This document shows positions 7,255 to 16,347 of a DNA stretch of 40,600 nucleotides, in pieces. The notes beneath the pieces are model-generated. The model searched no databases. It was not told the DNA's origin and saw only the letters and a program-made list of their open reading frames with translations. How positions within the stretch are numbered: the first letter of the stretch is position 1; every line of letters starts with the position of its first letter. This DNA comes from Lutibacter sp. Its GTDB lineage: Bacteria; Bacteroidota; Bacteroidia; Flavobacteriales; Flavobacteriaceae. Position numbers and translations under genes: made by a program. The DNA lies in NCBI RefSeq assembly GCF_021647475.1, contig NZ_JAKIUR010000029.1:1-40600 (forward strand), given 5' to 3'.

Positions 7255-10200
7255 TTATTGAAGTATTACTAATTTTTCTATTTTTTGTGCTGTTGTGTTA
7301 GAATTTAATGAACTAACTTTTAATTTATAGACATAAACACCTTTTCCAATTTTAGATCCAAAATCATCTAAACCATTCCAGCTAATGCTTCTAGATAAAT
7401 TTCCAACGGATAAAATAGTTTTATTTATTGTTTTAACCAATTTACCTGAAATTGTAAAAATTTGAATTTGAACATTTAATTCTTCATTTGGTTTGTTATG
7501 ATTAAACCAAAACTCAGTATAGTTTACAAACGGATTTGGATAATTAAGTACATTACTTAGAACTAAATCACTATCACTTACTACAAAAAAGGTAAACGAA
7601 GTTTCAGTAAGATTATTGTATGTATCCCACACTTTTAGTGTTATGGTATGTAAACCTGGTGCTAAATTTCTAAATGGATAATTAACTTGTCCTTTTTTAT
7701 AGTTATTTAATTCTGTTTGATAATAATCATTAAGTACTATTGGGTTTGACTCATCGTTATCTAATATTGCTACAATATCATGATCTACTGCTGTTAAGGA
7801 AGTGTTTATTCCGTTTTCATCTTGAAGAACGGCTATAAATAAAGGAGATTCATTGGTGTTTCCACCATCTACAAAATTTAAATCGTTCATATATAATTGT
7901 ACGGTTGGACCAGTATTATCTTCTGGGGCATTGGCATTTATTCCTCCAACAACTATGTCAAAATTAGCACCTGCTTTATCTTGTACTGCATCAAAAGCAT
8001 ACAAACTTAACTTGCCTTTTCCATAAGCTATTTTTAAATCTTTTGGAGCAACAAAATCAAAAGTAAATAATCCGTTTTCTACTTTTGATCTTCCATTAAA
8101 AATTTTGCTTTCAATGGCATCAAATTGCATAGTTATATTATGGTTATCATTATCTAAAGTTGTTTTAGAAACTGGCTTATCAAAAACTGTAACTTCAAAT
8201 TCACCATTAAAATTACTCAATCTTGTTCCTGATGAATTGGTTACTTCTCCTTCAAATTTAACATGTGATAAAGCTTTAATGGTATCTAAACTTTGAGTTA
8301 CAGAAACATCATTCATTTTAGTGAGTTTAACCAATGGCTTTGGAACGTTTAATTTCATTGCTGGGTCGCCTAAAGTAAATACAAAATAACGCTGATTGGT
8401 GGAAAACTTATTTTTTGTAATCATTAAACTTTCAGCTATGGAATAATTTTCATTATTAAATTGTAATAATGGTTCTATTAAAGCTTTGTTTAAAGCTTCG
8501 CCAACACTTATAAAAATTTCTCTGGTTGTTGAGATTAGTGATGCTGCTCCTCCATTTTTATTCCATAACACGTATTCACCTGCTGTTTTACGCAACGGAT
8601 TATCAAACCGTGAAAATTCGCAAGTTGCAGTAACAAACAAGGGTAACCTAAATTCATTTTTCCAATTTTGTATTTCGGGAACTTCTAAAATTCGTTCTGC
8701 AGCCCAACCATCTTCGCCACCATGACCAAAATAATCTATAACCAATGTTCCTTTTTCTACTTGATTTGAAATAGCTGTATTTACCGTTGGATACCTACTT
8801 CCGCCCGCAGAAGATTGTTGTTCATATGCATCAATATATATCTTTTTTAAATTAAAAATAGGATTTCTTACTGAAATTGTATCTGCCAATCTTTCCATAT
8901 TTAATTGAAGGGTTTCTTCTCCTGCTGCGTCAATATCGTCTGCTATAAGTGTAACTTGGTTTCGCCAACTACCAAATGCTTTTGTACTGTTATAATTAAG
9001 AATTTTATCAACTACTTGTTGTGCCTGTAAAACATCTGAGACTGGAATTCTTCCCGTTGCAACATCTTGCTTTTCAAACTTTTGCATTTGCCCTTCATTA
9101 GCATCCATCATCCCATAAAAATCATCAGTAACAAAGGAGGTTGCCAAATTAAAACTATTATATGCTTCAAAAACAGGTACTATATTATTATTCCCGTTTA
9201 TTCTATCTTTATAATCATAAGAGGCATCACCAAATAAACAAACATATTTTACCCTGTTTGTGGTTGAATTATCATACAAATGTTTTACAAAATCTCTAAT
9301 AGCAGTTATATCTGGAGATCCTGAAGAAAACTCATTATAAATTTGTTTTAGTGAAATTACTTTTGACTGCAAGTTGCTATTTTGTTGATGATAATCTACT
9401 AGCCGCTGTGCCTGATTAAACAAAAAATCTTGTGTAATTACAATATAATCAAGATTAGTTAAACTATGTAAATTTTGATTTTCAACTAAACTATTTGGTA
9501 TAATTTCAGGCGTATAATAATTGGTGTCATTTAAAACAACATATTCTTTATTACTGCCTCCATTAACTTTAAAAGAAAAATCTGAAGAAGTGGCCTGGTT
9601 TTCAATATTTATTGGATTTAAATAATCAGAAACATTCCAAACCATAGCAATATTATTTGTATTTTGAATAGTGTATTCAAAAACCGCTGTTGAATTTGTG
9701 ATATCAAAATTTCTAAATCTGAATTGTTTTCCATTAGCAATCAACTTTTTTTTGCCCAAAACTTCTATATAATCCAAATATGCTTTTGCCGAAGGATTAC
9801 CACCATTACTATAAGTTACAGTAACATTTACTGAATTTCCACTTATATTTATATCCTTAAAGTTTTCAATGGCATACGCTTTTGTTAAACCACCATTAGC
9901 AGGAATATTTACATTAAATAAGGATTGGTTATTAACTGAAACTTGAAATTGAGAAGCTAAACCAGATTCAGCAACACCTCTAACTCTAACTAAAATATTA
10001 TTTGAATTATCAATATTTTCAAAAGGAATGGTATAGGTATGCACGTTTTCTATATTAAATGAATCTCCAAACCACTGCTGACCTACAGCAAATAAATTTA
10101 CTTCATCTTTTTCAAAAAAGGTGAAATCGTCATAATTATTAATTTGTTGGCTTGCAGCAAGTGTAACTTGTGGTTGATTTAAAATTCGCTTTCCATTTGT

Positions 10201-11064
10201 ATCTCCAACCGTAATAAAATAATAGGCTTTATCAGAAAAAATATTTTTTTGATGATGTGTATTTTGTAAACTTACAGTTCCGTTTATTTTCCAAGTATCT
10301 GGACCTTTTCCATAAAATAAAATGTAATCTCCATCATCAAAACTATTATCCTCTTCTCCTTTTATATAAATAGCATTTTCTTGTAAACCATCCTGTCTAA
10401 AATCGCTATTTTTAAAAGGAAGCATTTGCCCACCGTTTCCAAATATTTGAATATTTTTAGGATTAATATTAGTAGTATTCAAACCTAATTTTTGTAAAAA
10501 AGATTTATCTATTTTATAAACTCCAGTAGTGTCAATAGCAAATTTATACCAAGCACCTGTTTCTAAAACCGAATTTTTAACAGATGAACTTTTAGCTACA
10601 CTCTTTCCTCTATTTACATTTGTAACATATTCAACATCAAAAGAAACGACTTTTTTTAATTGTGAATTTTCATAAACTAAAGGATTTAACGTTAAAACAG
10701 CTAAAGTCTTATTTCTTGCATTTACAATATGAAAATTAGCATTTATTTTATTAGGGATCTTAGAAATTGAGAGCGACTTAAATTCCTCATTATTAACTAG
10801 TTGATATTTTACATTTTTTATAAAAAAAGAACTCAAAGATTCACCCTTTGAAACTTCCCAAGATGATGTATATGAAGGAATTAAATTTCCATCAATAAAA
10901 TTACCTTTAACTATACTAGTAGTAATATTTTGCTGATTACTAACTTTAAAACTAACCTTATTTTGCCAGTTAAGTTGAAATGATTTTAGTGATTTTTGTT
11001 GCCCAAAAATGGGACTCACAATTAAAAAACTAATTAAAAAATAAAATTTTATTATAGGTTTCAT
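7255..11064 (-). CDS. porU: Type IX secretion system sortase PorU (gingipain-like, C25 family)
   Basis: PorU is the cell-surface sortase that removes C-terminal sorting domains from T9SS cargo and attaches some of them to the surface. This 1269-residue protein has a signal peptide (cleavage near IFGQQ), a long N-terminal region, and a C25 peptidase domain in the middle with the catalytic His781 in YFGHGGEDGW and Cys815 in TATCEFSRFDNP. The tail (about 1180-1269) has NYPNPF and GKLVKTINK followed by GVYVYKLKV, a type A CTD-like module, as known for PorU. It is the first gene of a five-gene minus-strand operon and diverges from gldJ. Length is in the usual range. Confidence 0.94.
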   Translation of the reverse strand: MKPIIKFYFLISFLIVSPIFGQQKSLKSFQLNWQNKVSFKVSNQQNITTSIVKGNFIDGNLIPSYTSSWEVSKGESLSSFFIKNVKYQLVNNEEFKSLSISKIPNKINANFHIVNARNKTLAVLTLNPLVYENSQLKKVVSFDVEYVTNVNRGKSVAKSSSVKNSVLETGAWYKFAIDTTGVYKIDKSFLQKLGLNTTNINPKNIQIFGNGGQMLPFKNSDFRQDGLQENAIYIKGEEDNSFDDGDYILFYGKGPDTWKINGTVSLQNTHHQKNIFSDKAYYFITVGDTNGKRILNQPQVTLAASQQINNYDDFTFFEKDEVNLFAVGQQWFGDSFNIENVHTYTIPFENIDNSNNILVRVRGVAESGLASQFQVSVNNQSLFNVNIPANGGLTKAYAIENFKDINISGNSVNVTVTYSNGGNPSAKAYLDYIEVLGKKKLIANGKQFRFRNFDITNSTAVFEYTIQNTNNIAMVWNVSDYLNPINIENQATSSDFSFKVNGGSNKEYVVLNDTNYYTPEIIPNSLVENQNLHSLTNLDYIVITQDFLFNQAQRLVDYHQQNSNLQSKVISLKQIYNEFSSGSPDITAIRDFVKHLYDNSTTNRVKYVCLFGDASYDYKDRINGNNNIVPVFEAYNSFNLATSFVTDDFYGMMDANEGQMQKFEKQDVATGRIPVSDVLQAQQVVDKILNYNSTKAFGSWRNQVTLIADDIDAAGEETLQLNMERLADTISVRNPIFNLKKIYIDAYEQQSSAGGSRYPTVNTAISNQVEKGTLVIDYFGHGGEDGWAAERILEVPEIQNWKNEFRLPLFVTATCEFSRFDNPLRKTAGEYVLWNKNGGAASLISTTREIFISVGEALNKALIEPLLQFNNENYSIAESLMITKNKFSTNQRYFVFTLGDPAMKLNVPKPLVKLTKMNDVSVTQSLDTIKALSHVKFEGEVTNSSGTRLSNFNGEFEVTVFDKPVSKTTLDNDNHNITMQFDAIESKIFNGRSKVENGLFTFDFVAPKDLKIAYGKGKLSLYAFDAVQDKAGANFDIVVGGINANAPEDNTGPTVQLYMNDLNFVDGGNTNESPLFIAVLQDENGINTSLTAVDHDIVAILDNDESNPIVLNDYYQTELNNYKKGQVNYPFRNLAPGLHTITLKVWDTYNNLTETSFTFFVVSDSDLVLSNVLNYPNPFVNYTEFWFNHNKPNEELNVQIQIFTISGKLVKTINKTILSVGNLSRSISWNGLDDFGSKIGKGVYVYKLKVSSLNSNTTAQKIEKLVILQ

Positions 11065-11186
11065 TAATGCAGTAACGTCAAATTTTAAAGGTTATTTTTA
11101 ATTTATTACAACATTACGTATAATAATAAAGAAAAACAATCGTTAAAATGTTTAGTTAAATAGTTTTACTGAAAATTTTTCTTGAT

Positions 11187-11351
11187 TGTCCGTAATTAAT
11201 CATAAAATGTTCGTCACCCTGAACCTGCCAGCAGCAGGCGGGCTTGTTTCAAGGTCTCATCAATATAAATTGGTGATTAGTAAAAACTATGAGATGCTGA
11301 AACGAGTTCAGCATGACGTATAAATATGAAATATGACACAAAACGGATATA
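11187..11351 (+). repeat. MITE-like repeat, family B copy 1 (diverged)
   Basis: The left end TGTCCGTAAT at 11187 is identical to the other B copies, followed by a shared GTCACCCTGAAC block and, near 11290, GAGATGCTGAAACGAGTTC. The right end (AAAACGGATATA near 11340) is a decayed version of ATTACGGACATA. This copy carries an extra CCTGCCAGCAGCAGGCGGG block also found in repeat A copy 1. It occupies the divergent gap 11065-11421 between porU and gldJ, where I see no consensus promoter box. Confidence 0.7.
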
Positions 11352-11421
11352 CATTAAATTTTTCTTGTGAAAATATATATTTAATGTAAATTGCAAAACA
11401 TTAAAACCCTAATTACTGAAA

Positions 11422-13128
11422 ATGAATATGAAAAATTTATTTAAAGTTTCAAAACTTATATTACTCAGCATAACCTTAGTTATGTTTGTTAGTTGCCATA
11501 ACAGAACTTCCCGTAATGAGTCATCATTAACAGGGTGGAATGCAAAAGATAAAGCAGCTGGCGGTTTCACTTCTAGCAATAATTATAAAGGACAAAAAGC
11601 ACCTCCAGGAATGGTTTTAATAGAAGGCGGGGCTTTTACTATGGGTGAAGTTCAAGACGATGTTATGTTTGATTGGAATACCACTCCAGTAAAAATGCAA
11701 ATTAGATCCTTTTATTTAGATGAAGCAGAAGTAACTAATGCAGAATATCTATTTTATTTACAATGGATGGAAAAAGTTTTTCCTCCTAGTGATCCAAATT
11801 ACAAAGATATTTATTTATCAGCTTTGCCAGATACTTTAGTTTGGCGTGATGTATTAGGTAATAATGAATTGTTAACTGAAAATTATTTAAGACATCCTGC
11901 TTATGCAGATTATCCAGTTGTTGGAGTTAGTTGGTTACAGGCAAATCAATATTGCAAATGGAGAAGTGATAGAGTTAATGAGAAAATATTAATGGATAAA
12001 GGAATTTTAAACCCATTATTTGCCATGGACTCCTTAAAAGTTGAAGGAAAAAATCACTTTACAACGGATACTTATTTAGCAAATCCATACCTTTTATTTG
12101 ATGGGGATTCTTCAATTTACAAAAGAGGACTTAGAGCTAATAAAAAACGTAAAAAAGGAGATCCAAAACCTTCAAAAGGTTCATTTACTGGCAGACAAGT
12201 AAAAGTTTCTGATGGTATTTTAGCTCCTAAATTTAGGCTACCAACAGAAGCCGAATGGGAATATGCTGCAAAAGCAATTGTTGAAAACAGAGAATATAAT
12301 GACATTAAAGGAAGAAAAAAATACGCTTGGAAAGGAAAATATACCCGTAACAAATCTAGAAGATATAGAGGAGATCAATTAGCAAATTTCAAACAATCCA
12401 AAGGAGATTATAGTGGTGTGCCTGGTTGGAGTAGTGATGGAGGAGATATTACCATGCCAATAAAATCATACAAACCAAATGCTTTTGGACTTTATGATAT
12501 GTCTGGTAATGTTGCCGAATGGGTGGCAGATGTGTACCGACCAATTATTGATAACAATGCCAATGATTTTAATTATTTTAGAGGAAATATATTCACTAAA
12601 AAAATGATTGATGCTGAAGGTAAAGTAGTTATTGTAGATGATAATTCTGTTGAGTATGACACGTTAGATAATGGGAAATTAATTGTCAAAGCATTTCCAG
12701 GAGATGTAAAATATATTCCTATTAGTAAAAGAGATGCTTACATGAGAAACAACTATGAAAAGGCAAATAATGTAGATGCAAGAGATGGAGATTTAGGCTC
12801 TACCAAATTTTACAATAAGGATGAAGAAGAACTAGACAGTAAACCACGTATGTATAACTCACCTACTAATCCAAGAGTTATAGGTGAAAGCGGTCTAATT
12901 ATACAACAATATGACACCAAGAAAAGAACTACTTTAATTAGCAATAAATCCCGTGTTTATAAAGGTGGTTCATGGAAAGATAGAGCGTATTGGTTAGATC
13001 CGTCTCAACGAAGGTATTTACCTGAATATATGGCTACAAACTATATTGGTTTTAGATGTGCAACGGATCGTTTAGGTCCTATGACTTATAAACGTAGAAA
13101 ACCAACTACAACAAAAATTAGGTATTAA
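11422..13128 (+). CDS. gldJ: Gliding motility / T9SS lipoprotein GldJ
   Basis: GldJ is an outer-membrane-associated lipoprotein required for gliding and for stability of the T9SS machinery in Flavobacterium. The 568-residue product has a lipoprotein signal with Cys25 (MFVSC). The rest is a formylglycine-generating-enzyme/SUMF1 fold: PGMVLIEGGAFTMGE near residue 60, VTNAEYLFYLQW, VGVSWLQANQYCKWRSDR, LPTEAEWEYAAK, MSGNVAEWVADVY, and the closing YKGGSWKDRAYWL and IGFRCA. The fold is used structurally in Gld proteins, not as a sulfatase activator. A second ATG two codons in (11428) is an equally good start. Placement beside porU and murF is the standard flavobacterial arrangement. Confidence 0.93.
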   Translation: MNMKNLFKVSKLILLSITLVMFVSCHNRTSRNESSLTGWNAKDKAAGGFTSSNNYKGQKAPPGMVLIEGGAFTMGEVQDDVMFDWNTTPVKMQIRSFYLDEAEVTNAEYLFYLQWMEKVFPPSDPNYKDIYLSALPDTLVWRDVLGNNELLTENYLRHPAYADYPVVGVSWLQANQYCKWRSDRVNEKILMDKGILNPLFAMDSLKVEGKNHFTTDTYLANPYLLFDGDSSIYKRGLRANKKRKKGDPKPSKGSFTGRQVKVSDGILAPKFRLPTEAEWEYAAKAIVENREYNDIKGRKKYAWKGKYTRNKSRRYRGDQLANFKQSKGDYSGVPGWSSDGGDITMPIKSYKPNAFGLYDMSGNVAEWVADVYRPIIDNNANDFNYFRGNIFTKKMIDAEGKVVIVDDNSVEYDTLDNGKLIVKAFPGDVKYIPISKRDAYMRNNYEKANNVDARDGDLGSTKFYNKDEEELDSKPRMYNSPTNPRVIGESGLIIQQYDTKKRTTLISNKSRVYKGGSWKDRAYWLDPSQRRYLPEYMATNYIGFRCATDRLGPMTYKRRKPTTTKIRY

Positions 13129-13151
13129 AAATATACCAAAAAAATAAACCT

Positions 13152-13183
13152 AAACCTCGCTGTAAAATCAGCGAGGTTTTTTT
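13152..13183 (+). terminator. Rho-independent terminator after gldJ
   Basis: AAACCTCGCTG and CAGCGAGGTTT form a perfect 11-bp stem with a 6-nt loop TAAAAT and a T-run of seven. It lies only 11 bases before the murF ATG, leaving no room for a separate murF promoter. Confidence 0.9.
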
Positions 13184-13194
13184 ATATTTAAACT

Positions 13195-14454
13195 ATGGAA
13201 ATAGAGCAATTATATAATTTATATACCCAAAGTTTTAAAGTAGATACAGACACTAGAAAAATAAGAAAAGGAAGTATCTTCTTCGCTTTAAAAGGTGAAA
13301 ATTTTAATGGTAATTTATTTGCTGAAGAAGCCCTTAAAAAAGGAGCTTCGTACGCCATTGTAGATGAAATAATAAAATCTAAAAACAACCATATTATAAA
13401 AGTAAACAACGGTTTACAAACACTTCAAAAATTAGCTAATTATCATAGAAAAAAATTAGCAATTCCAATAATTTCATTAACAGGAAGCAATGGAAAAACA
13501 ACAACAAAAGAATTAATAAATACTGTATTATCCACAAAATATAAAACAGTTGCTACTCAAGGAAATTTAAATAACCATATTGGCGTACCCTTAACGCTAC
13601 TGTCAATGACGCCTAAAACTGAAATAGGCGTGGTAGAAATGGGTGCAAATCATATCGGTGAAATTAAATTTTTATGTAGTATTGCTGAACCAAATTACGG
13701 TTATATAACTAATTTTGGAAAAGCTCATTTAGAAGGCTTTGGAAGTTTTGAAAATATTATAAAAGAAAAATCGGAGTTATATAAGTTTATAAAAAAAGCT
13801 AATGGAACCGTTTTTATTAATTCTGATGATAACATTCAAATAAAACAAGCTATTGGATTAAAAACAGTAGCATTTAACCAAAAAAAGATAACGTTAAAAA
13901 GCTTTAATCCTTATGTAAATGTTAACTTTAAAAACATTACTATAAAAAGCAATTTAATTGGAACCTATAATTTTACAAATATTGCTACTGCAATTACCAT
14001 TGGAGACTATTTTAAAGTTGAACCTTTAACTATTAAAAATGCTATTGAAAACTACATTCCAACGAATAATCGTTCACAAATTATTTTAAAAAATACCAAT
14101 GAAATTATTTTAGATGCCTATAATGCAAATCCCAGTAGTATGGAAGAAGCATTAACTAATTTTAGCCTCCTGAAATCAAAAAATAAAATTGCCATTTTAG
14201 GCGATATGTTTGAATTAGGAAAAACTAGCCTACAAGAACATCAAAAAATTGCAGATTTAACTACTTTATTTAATTTCAACAAAGTGTATTTAATAGGAAA
14301 AGCATTTTCTACTGTTACCGTAAAAAATGCTTCCCAATTTGAAAGTTTTGAAGCTTTCAAAAAATCACAAAATTATATAAATGTTAATAATACTTCAATT
14401 TTAATAAAAGGTTCTAGAGGAATGGCTCTGGAACGCATTTTAGACCTGCTCTAA
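13195..14454 (+). CDS. murF: UDP-N-acetylmuramoyl-tripeptide--D-alanyl-D-alanine ligase
   Basis: MurF adds D-Ala-D-Ala to the UDP-MurNAc-tripeptide, the last cytoplasmic step of peptidoglycan precursor synthesis. The 419-residue protein has the Mur-ligase ATP loop TGSNGKTTTKE at about 96-106, ATQGNLNNHIGVPLTLL, GVVEMGANHIGEI, and the C-terminal NPSSMEEAL and ILGDMFELG motifs of MurF. The start at 13195 is preceded by an A/T-rich leader without a Shine-Dalgarno site, as usual in Bacteroidota. The last 15 bases overlap the convergent sugar kinase gene. Expression probably depends on read-through from gldJ because a strong terminator stands just upstream. Confidence 0.94.
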   Translation: MEIEQLYNLYTQSFKVDTDTRKIRKGSIFFALKGENFNGNLFAEEALKKGASYAIVDEIIKSKNNHIIKVNNGLQTLQKLANYHRKKLAIPIISLTGSNGKTTTKELINTVLSTKYKTVATQGNLNNHIGVPLTLLSMTPKTEIGVVEMGANHIGEIKFLCSIAEPNYGYITNFGKAHLEGFGSFENIIKEKSELYKFIKKANGTVFINSDDNIQIKQAIGLKTVAFNQKKITLKSFNPYVNVNFKNITIKSNLIGTYNFTNIATAITIGDYFKVEPLTIKNAIENYIPTNNRSQIILKNTNEIILDAYNANPSSMEEALTNFSLLKSKNKIAILGDMFELGKTSLQEHQKIADLTTLFNFNKVYLIGKAFSTVTVKNASQFESFEAFKKSQNYINVNNTSILIKGSRGMALERILDLL

Positions 14455-15300
14455 CTTTAATTTATTTCTATGAAATTTAATTAAACCATCAATAGGTCTT
14501 TGAACAAACTTACCTAATTTAATCATATGATATCTTGCAACATCTTTAATTATATCCTGTGAAAAATAAGCGATGGATCCAACAAAATGAACTGGAAGTT
14601 CTTTAGATTCATCATAAGGTAAAATTTTATTTTTAAAAAATTCTTTTATTCCTTTATGCAATACTTTATTAAAATACGCATTTCTTTCATTTTTAAGTAT
14701 AAACTCTGCAAAATGAGCTAAATAGGTATTAGGATTGGCATCTTTATATAAATTATGCTTAATAACATCTGCATCTAAATTAAAAGTAGTTTCAAATTTA
14801 GTTGCAATTTCCTTAGGCATTTTATTATAATAATAATCTCGTATTAATTTTTTACCAAAATAGTTGCCACTAGCTTCATCCATTAATATATATCCTAATG
14901 ATGGAATTCTAACATCTACAAATTTTCCATCAAAATAACAACTATTTGATCCTGTTCCTAAAATACAAATTATTCCAGGTTTAGTGGTTACTGCAAAAGC
15001 AGCTGCATAAGTATCTTCTTTTATATCAACTTTTGCATTTTTAAAATATTTTTCAAAAATCGATTTTAATAACAAAGTTGGTTTAACTGTGCCACATCCT
15101 GCACCATAAAAATAAACCTCAGTAACCAAATCTTTTACACTAGCCAATTCCTTATTAATCTCTAGTCGTTGATGTAAAATTTTTTCACTAAAAACTGCAG
15201 GATTTAGTCCTTTTGTTCTAGTTTTAAGCTTTTGATTACCTGACAAATCTAATAAAATCCAATCGGCTTTTGTTGATCCTCCATCTGCTATTAAAATCAT
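14440..15300 (-). CDS. BadF/BadG/BcrA/BcrD-type ATPase, likely N-acetylglucosamine-type sugar kinase
   Basis: This 286-residue cytoplasmic protein has the ASKHA kinase fold. The N-terminal phosphate-1 loop is IADGGSTKADW (residues 4-14), followed by YGAGCG, the phosphate-2 region CILGTGSNSC, and an adenosine-type segment HFVGSIAYF. Relatives phosphorylate N-acetylglucosamine or are annotated only as BadF-family ATPases. It ends the pfkA-gap-kinase unit, 19 bp after gap, suggesting a role in sugar phosphorylation feeding glycolysis or cell-wall recycling, which is inference. It converges with and overlaps murF by 15 bases. Confidence 0.8.
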   Translation of the reverse strand: MILIADGGSTKADWILLDLSGNQKLKTRTKGLNPAVFSEKILHQRLEINKELASVKDLVTEVYFYGAGCGTVKPTLLLKSIFEKYFKNAKVDIKEDTYAAAFAVTTKPGIICILGTGSNSCYFDGKFVDVRIPSLGYILMDEASGNYFGKKLIRDYYYNKMPKEIATKFETTFNLDADVIKHNLYKDANPNTYLAHFAEFILKNERNAYFNKVLHKGIKEFFKNKILPYDESKELPVHFVGSIAYFSQDIIKDVARYHMIKLGKFVQRPIDGLIKFHRNKLKLEQV

Positions 15301-15319
15301 TCTAATCCTTTTTTAGTAA

Positions 15320-16324
15320 TTATTTTACTCCGTGAATATAAGTTGCTAAATCCACTAATTTAGTAGAATATCCAAACTCATTATCATACCAAGAAATTAA
15401 TTTAAAAAAGTTATCATTTAAAGCAATACTTGCACCAGCATCAAAATTACTGGTATGAGCTTCAGAAACAAAATCTTGTGAAACTACATCTTCTTCTGTA
15501 TAACTTAACACCCCTTTCATTTCATTTTCTGAAGCATCTTTTAATGCTTTTTTAATTTCATCCATAGAGGCACTTTTTTTAACTCTAACAGTTAAATCAA
15601 CCACAGAAACATCAGCAGTTGGAACTCTAAATGCCATTCCTGTTAATTTACCAACCAAAGATGGAATTACTTTGGTAACTGCTTTTGCGGCTCCTGTTGA
15701 AGCTGGAATAATATTATTTATTGCAGAACGACCTAATCTATATGCTTTTCTTGAAGGTGCATCAACCGTTGATTGCGTTGCTGTAGCAGCATGTATAGTA
15801 GTCATTAAACCTTCAACTATTTCAAAATTATCATTAATAACTTTAGCAAGTGGTGCTAAACAGTTTGTAGTACAAGAAGCATTAGAAACAATAGTGTCTT
15901 TAGCCGTAATTTCTTTGTTATTTACACCCATTACAAACATTGGTATATCTGCAGATGGTGCAGAAATTGCTACTTTTTTGGCTCCTGCTTTAATGTGTGC
16001 TTGTGCTTTTTCAAGTGTTGTAAAAATTCCTGTACAATCTAATACAACATCTGTATTTATTGCATCCCATTTTAAATCTTCAGGATTACGTTCAGCAGTT
16101 ACTCTAATTTCATTACCGTTTACCACTAGATTTCCATTTTTTACTTCAATGGTACCCTCAAACCTTCCATGAACTGAATCATATTTTAATAAATATGCTA
16201 AATGTTCTACCTCTAACAAATCATTAATTCCTACTATTTGAATATTTGGACGGCTAACTGCAACTCTAAATGCAATTCTACCAATTCTACCAAATCCGTT
16301 AATTCCTATTTTAATTGTTGACAT
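15320..16324 (-). CDS. gap: Glyceraldehyde-3-phosphate dehydrogenase, type I
   Basis: This 334-residue enzyme oxidises glyceraldehyde 3-phosphate to 1,3-bisphosphoglycerate in glycolysis. The NAD-binding start is IGINGFGRIGR; the catalytic Cys151 is in SNASCTTNCLAP and His178 in TTIHAATATQ. WYDNEFGYS near the C-terminus is typical of the family, and length is standard. It follows pfkA by 23 bp, an arrangement common in Flavobacteriaceae, so the two glycolytic steps are probably co-transcribed. Confidence 0.96.
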   Translation of the reverse strand: MSTIKIGINGFGRIGRIAFRVAVSRPNIQIVGINDLLEVEHLAYLLKYDSVHGRFEGTIEVKNGNLVVNGNEIRVTAERNPEDLKWDAINTDVVLDCTGIFTTLEKAQAHIKAGAKKVAISAPSADIPMFVMGVNNKEITAKDTIVSNASCTTNCLAPLAKVINDNFEIVEGLMTTIHAATATQSTVDAPSRKAYRLGRSAINNIIPASTGAAKAVTKVIPSLVGKLTGMAFRVPTADVSVVDLTVRVKKSASMDEIKKALKDASENEMKGVLSYTEEDVVSQDFVSEAHTSNFDAGASIALNDNFFKLISWYDNEFGYSTKLVDLATYIHGVK

Positions 16325-16347
16325 TTTTATAATTTTTATTTGTGTTA

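Noticed and set aside
11065..11421. Gap between porU and gldJ checked for a small gene or promoter pair
   Set aside because: The sequence is AT-rich and mostly repeat B copy 1; no TAnnTTTG box in either direction and no plausible small protein.
11422..13128. GldJ considered as a true formylglycine-generating or sulfatase-maturing enzyme
   Set aside because: The lipoprotein signal, size, and location beside porU and murF identify it as GldJ, which uses this fold without that known activity.
15672..16172. Open frame of 166 codons on the plus strand opposite gap
   Set aside because: It is fully antisense to the clear GAPDH gene, has no family motif and no promoter; it reflects codon bias of the opposite strand.
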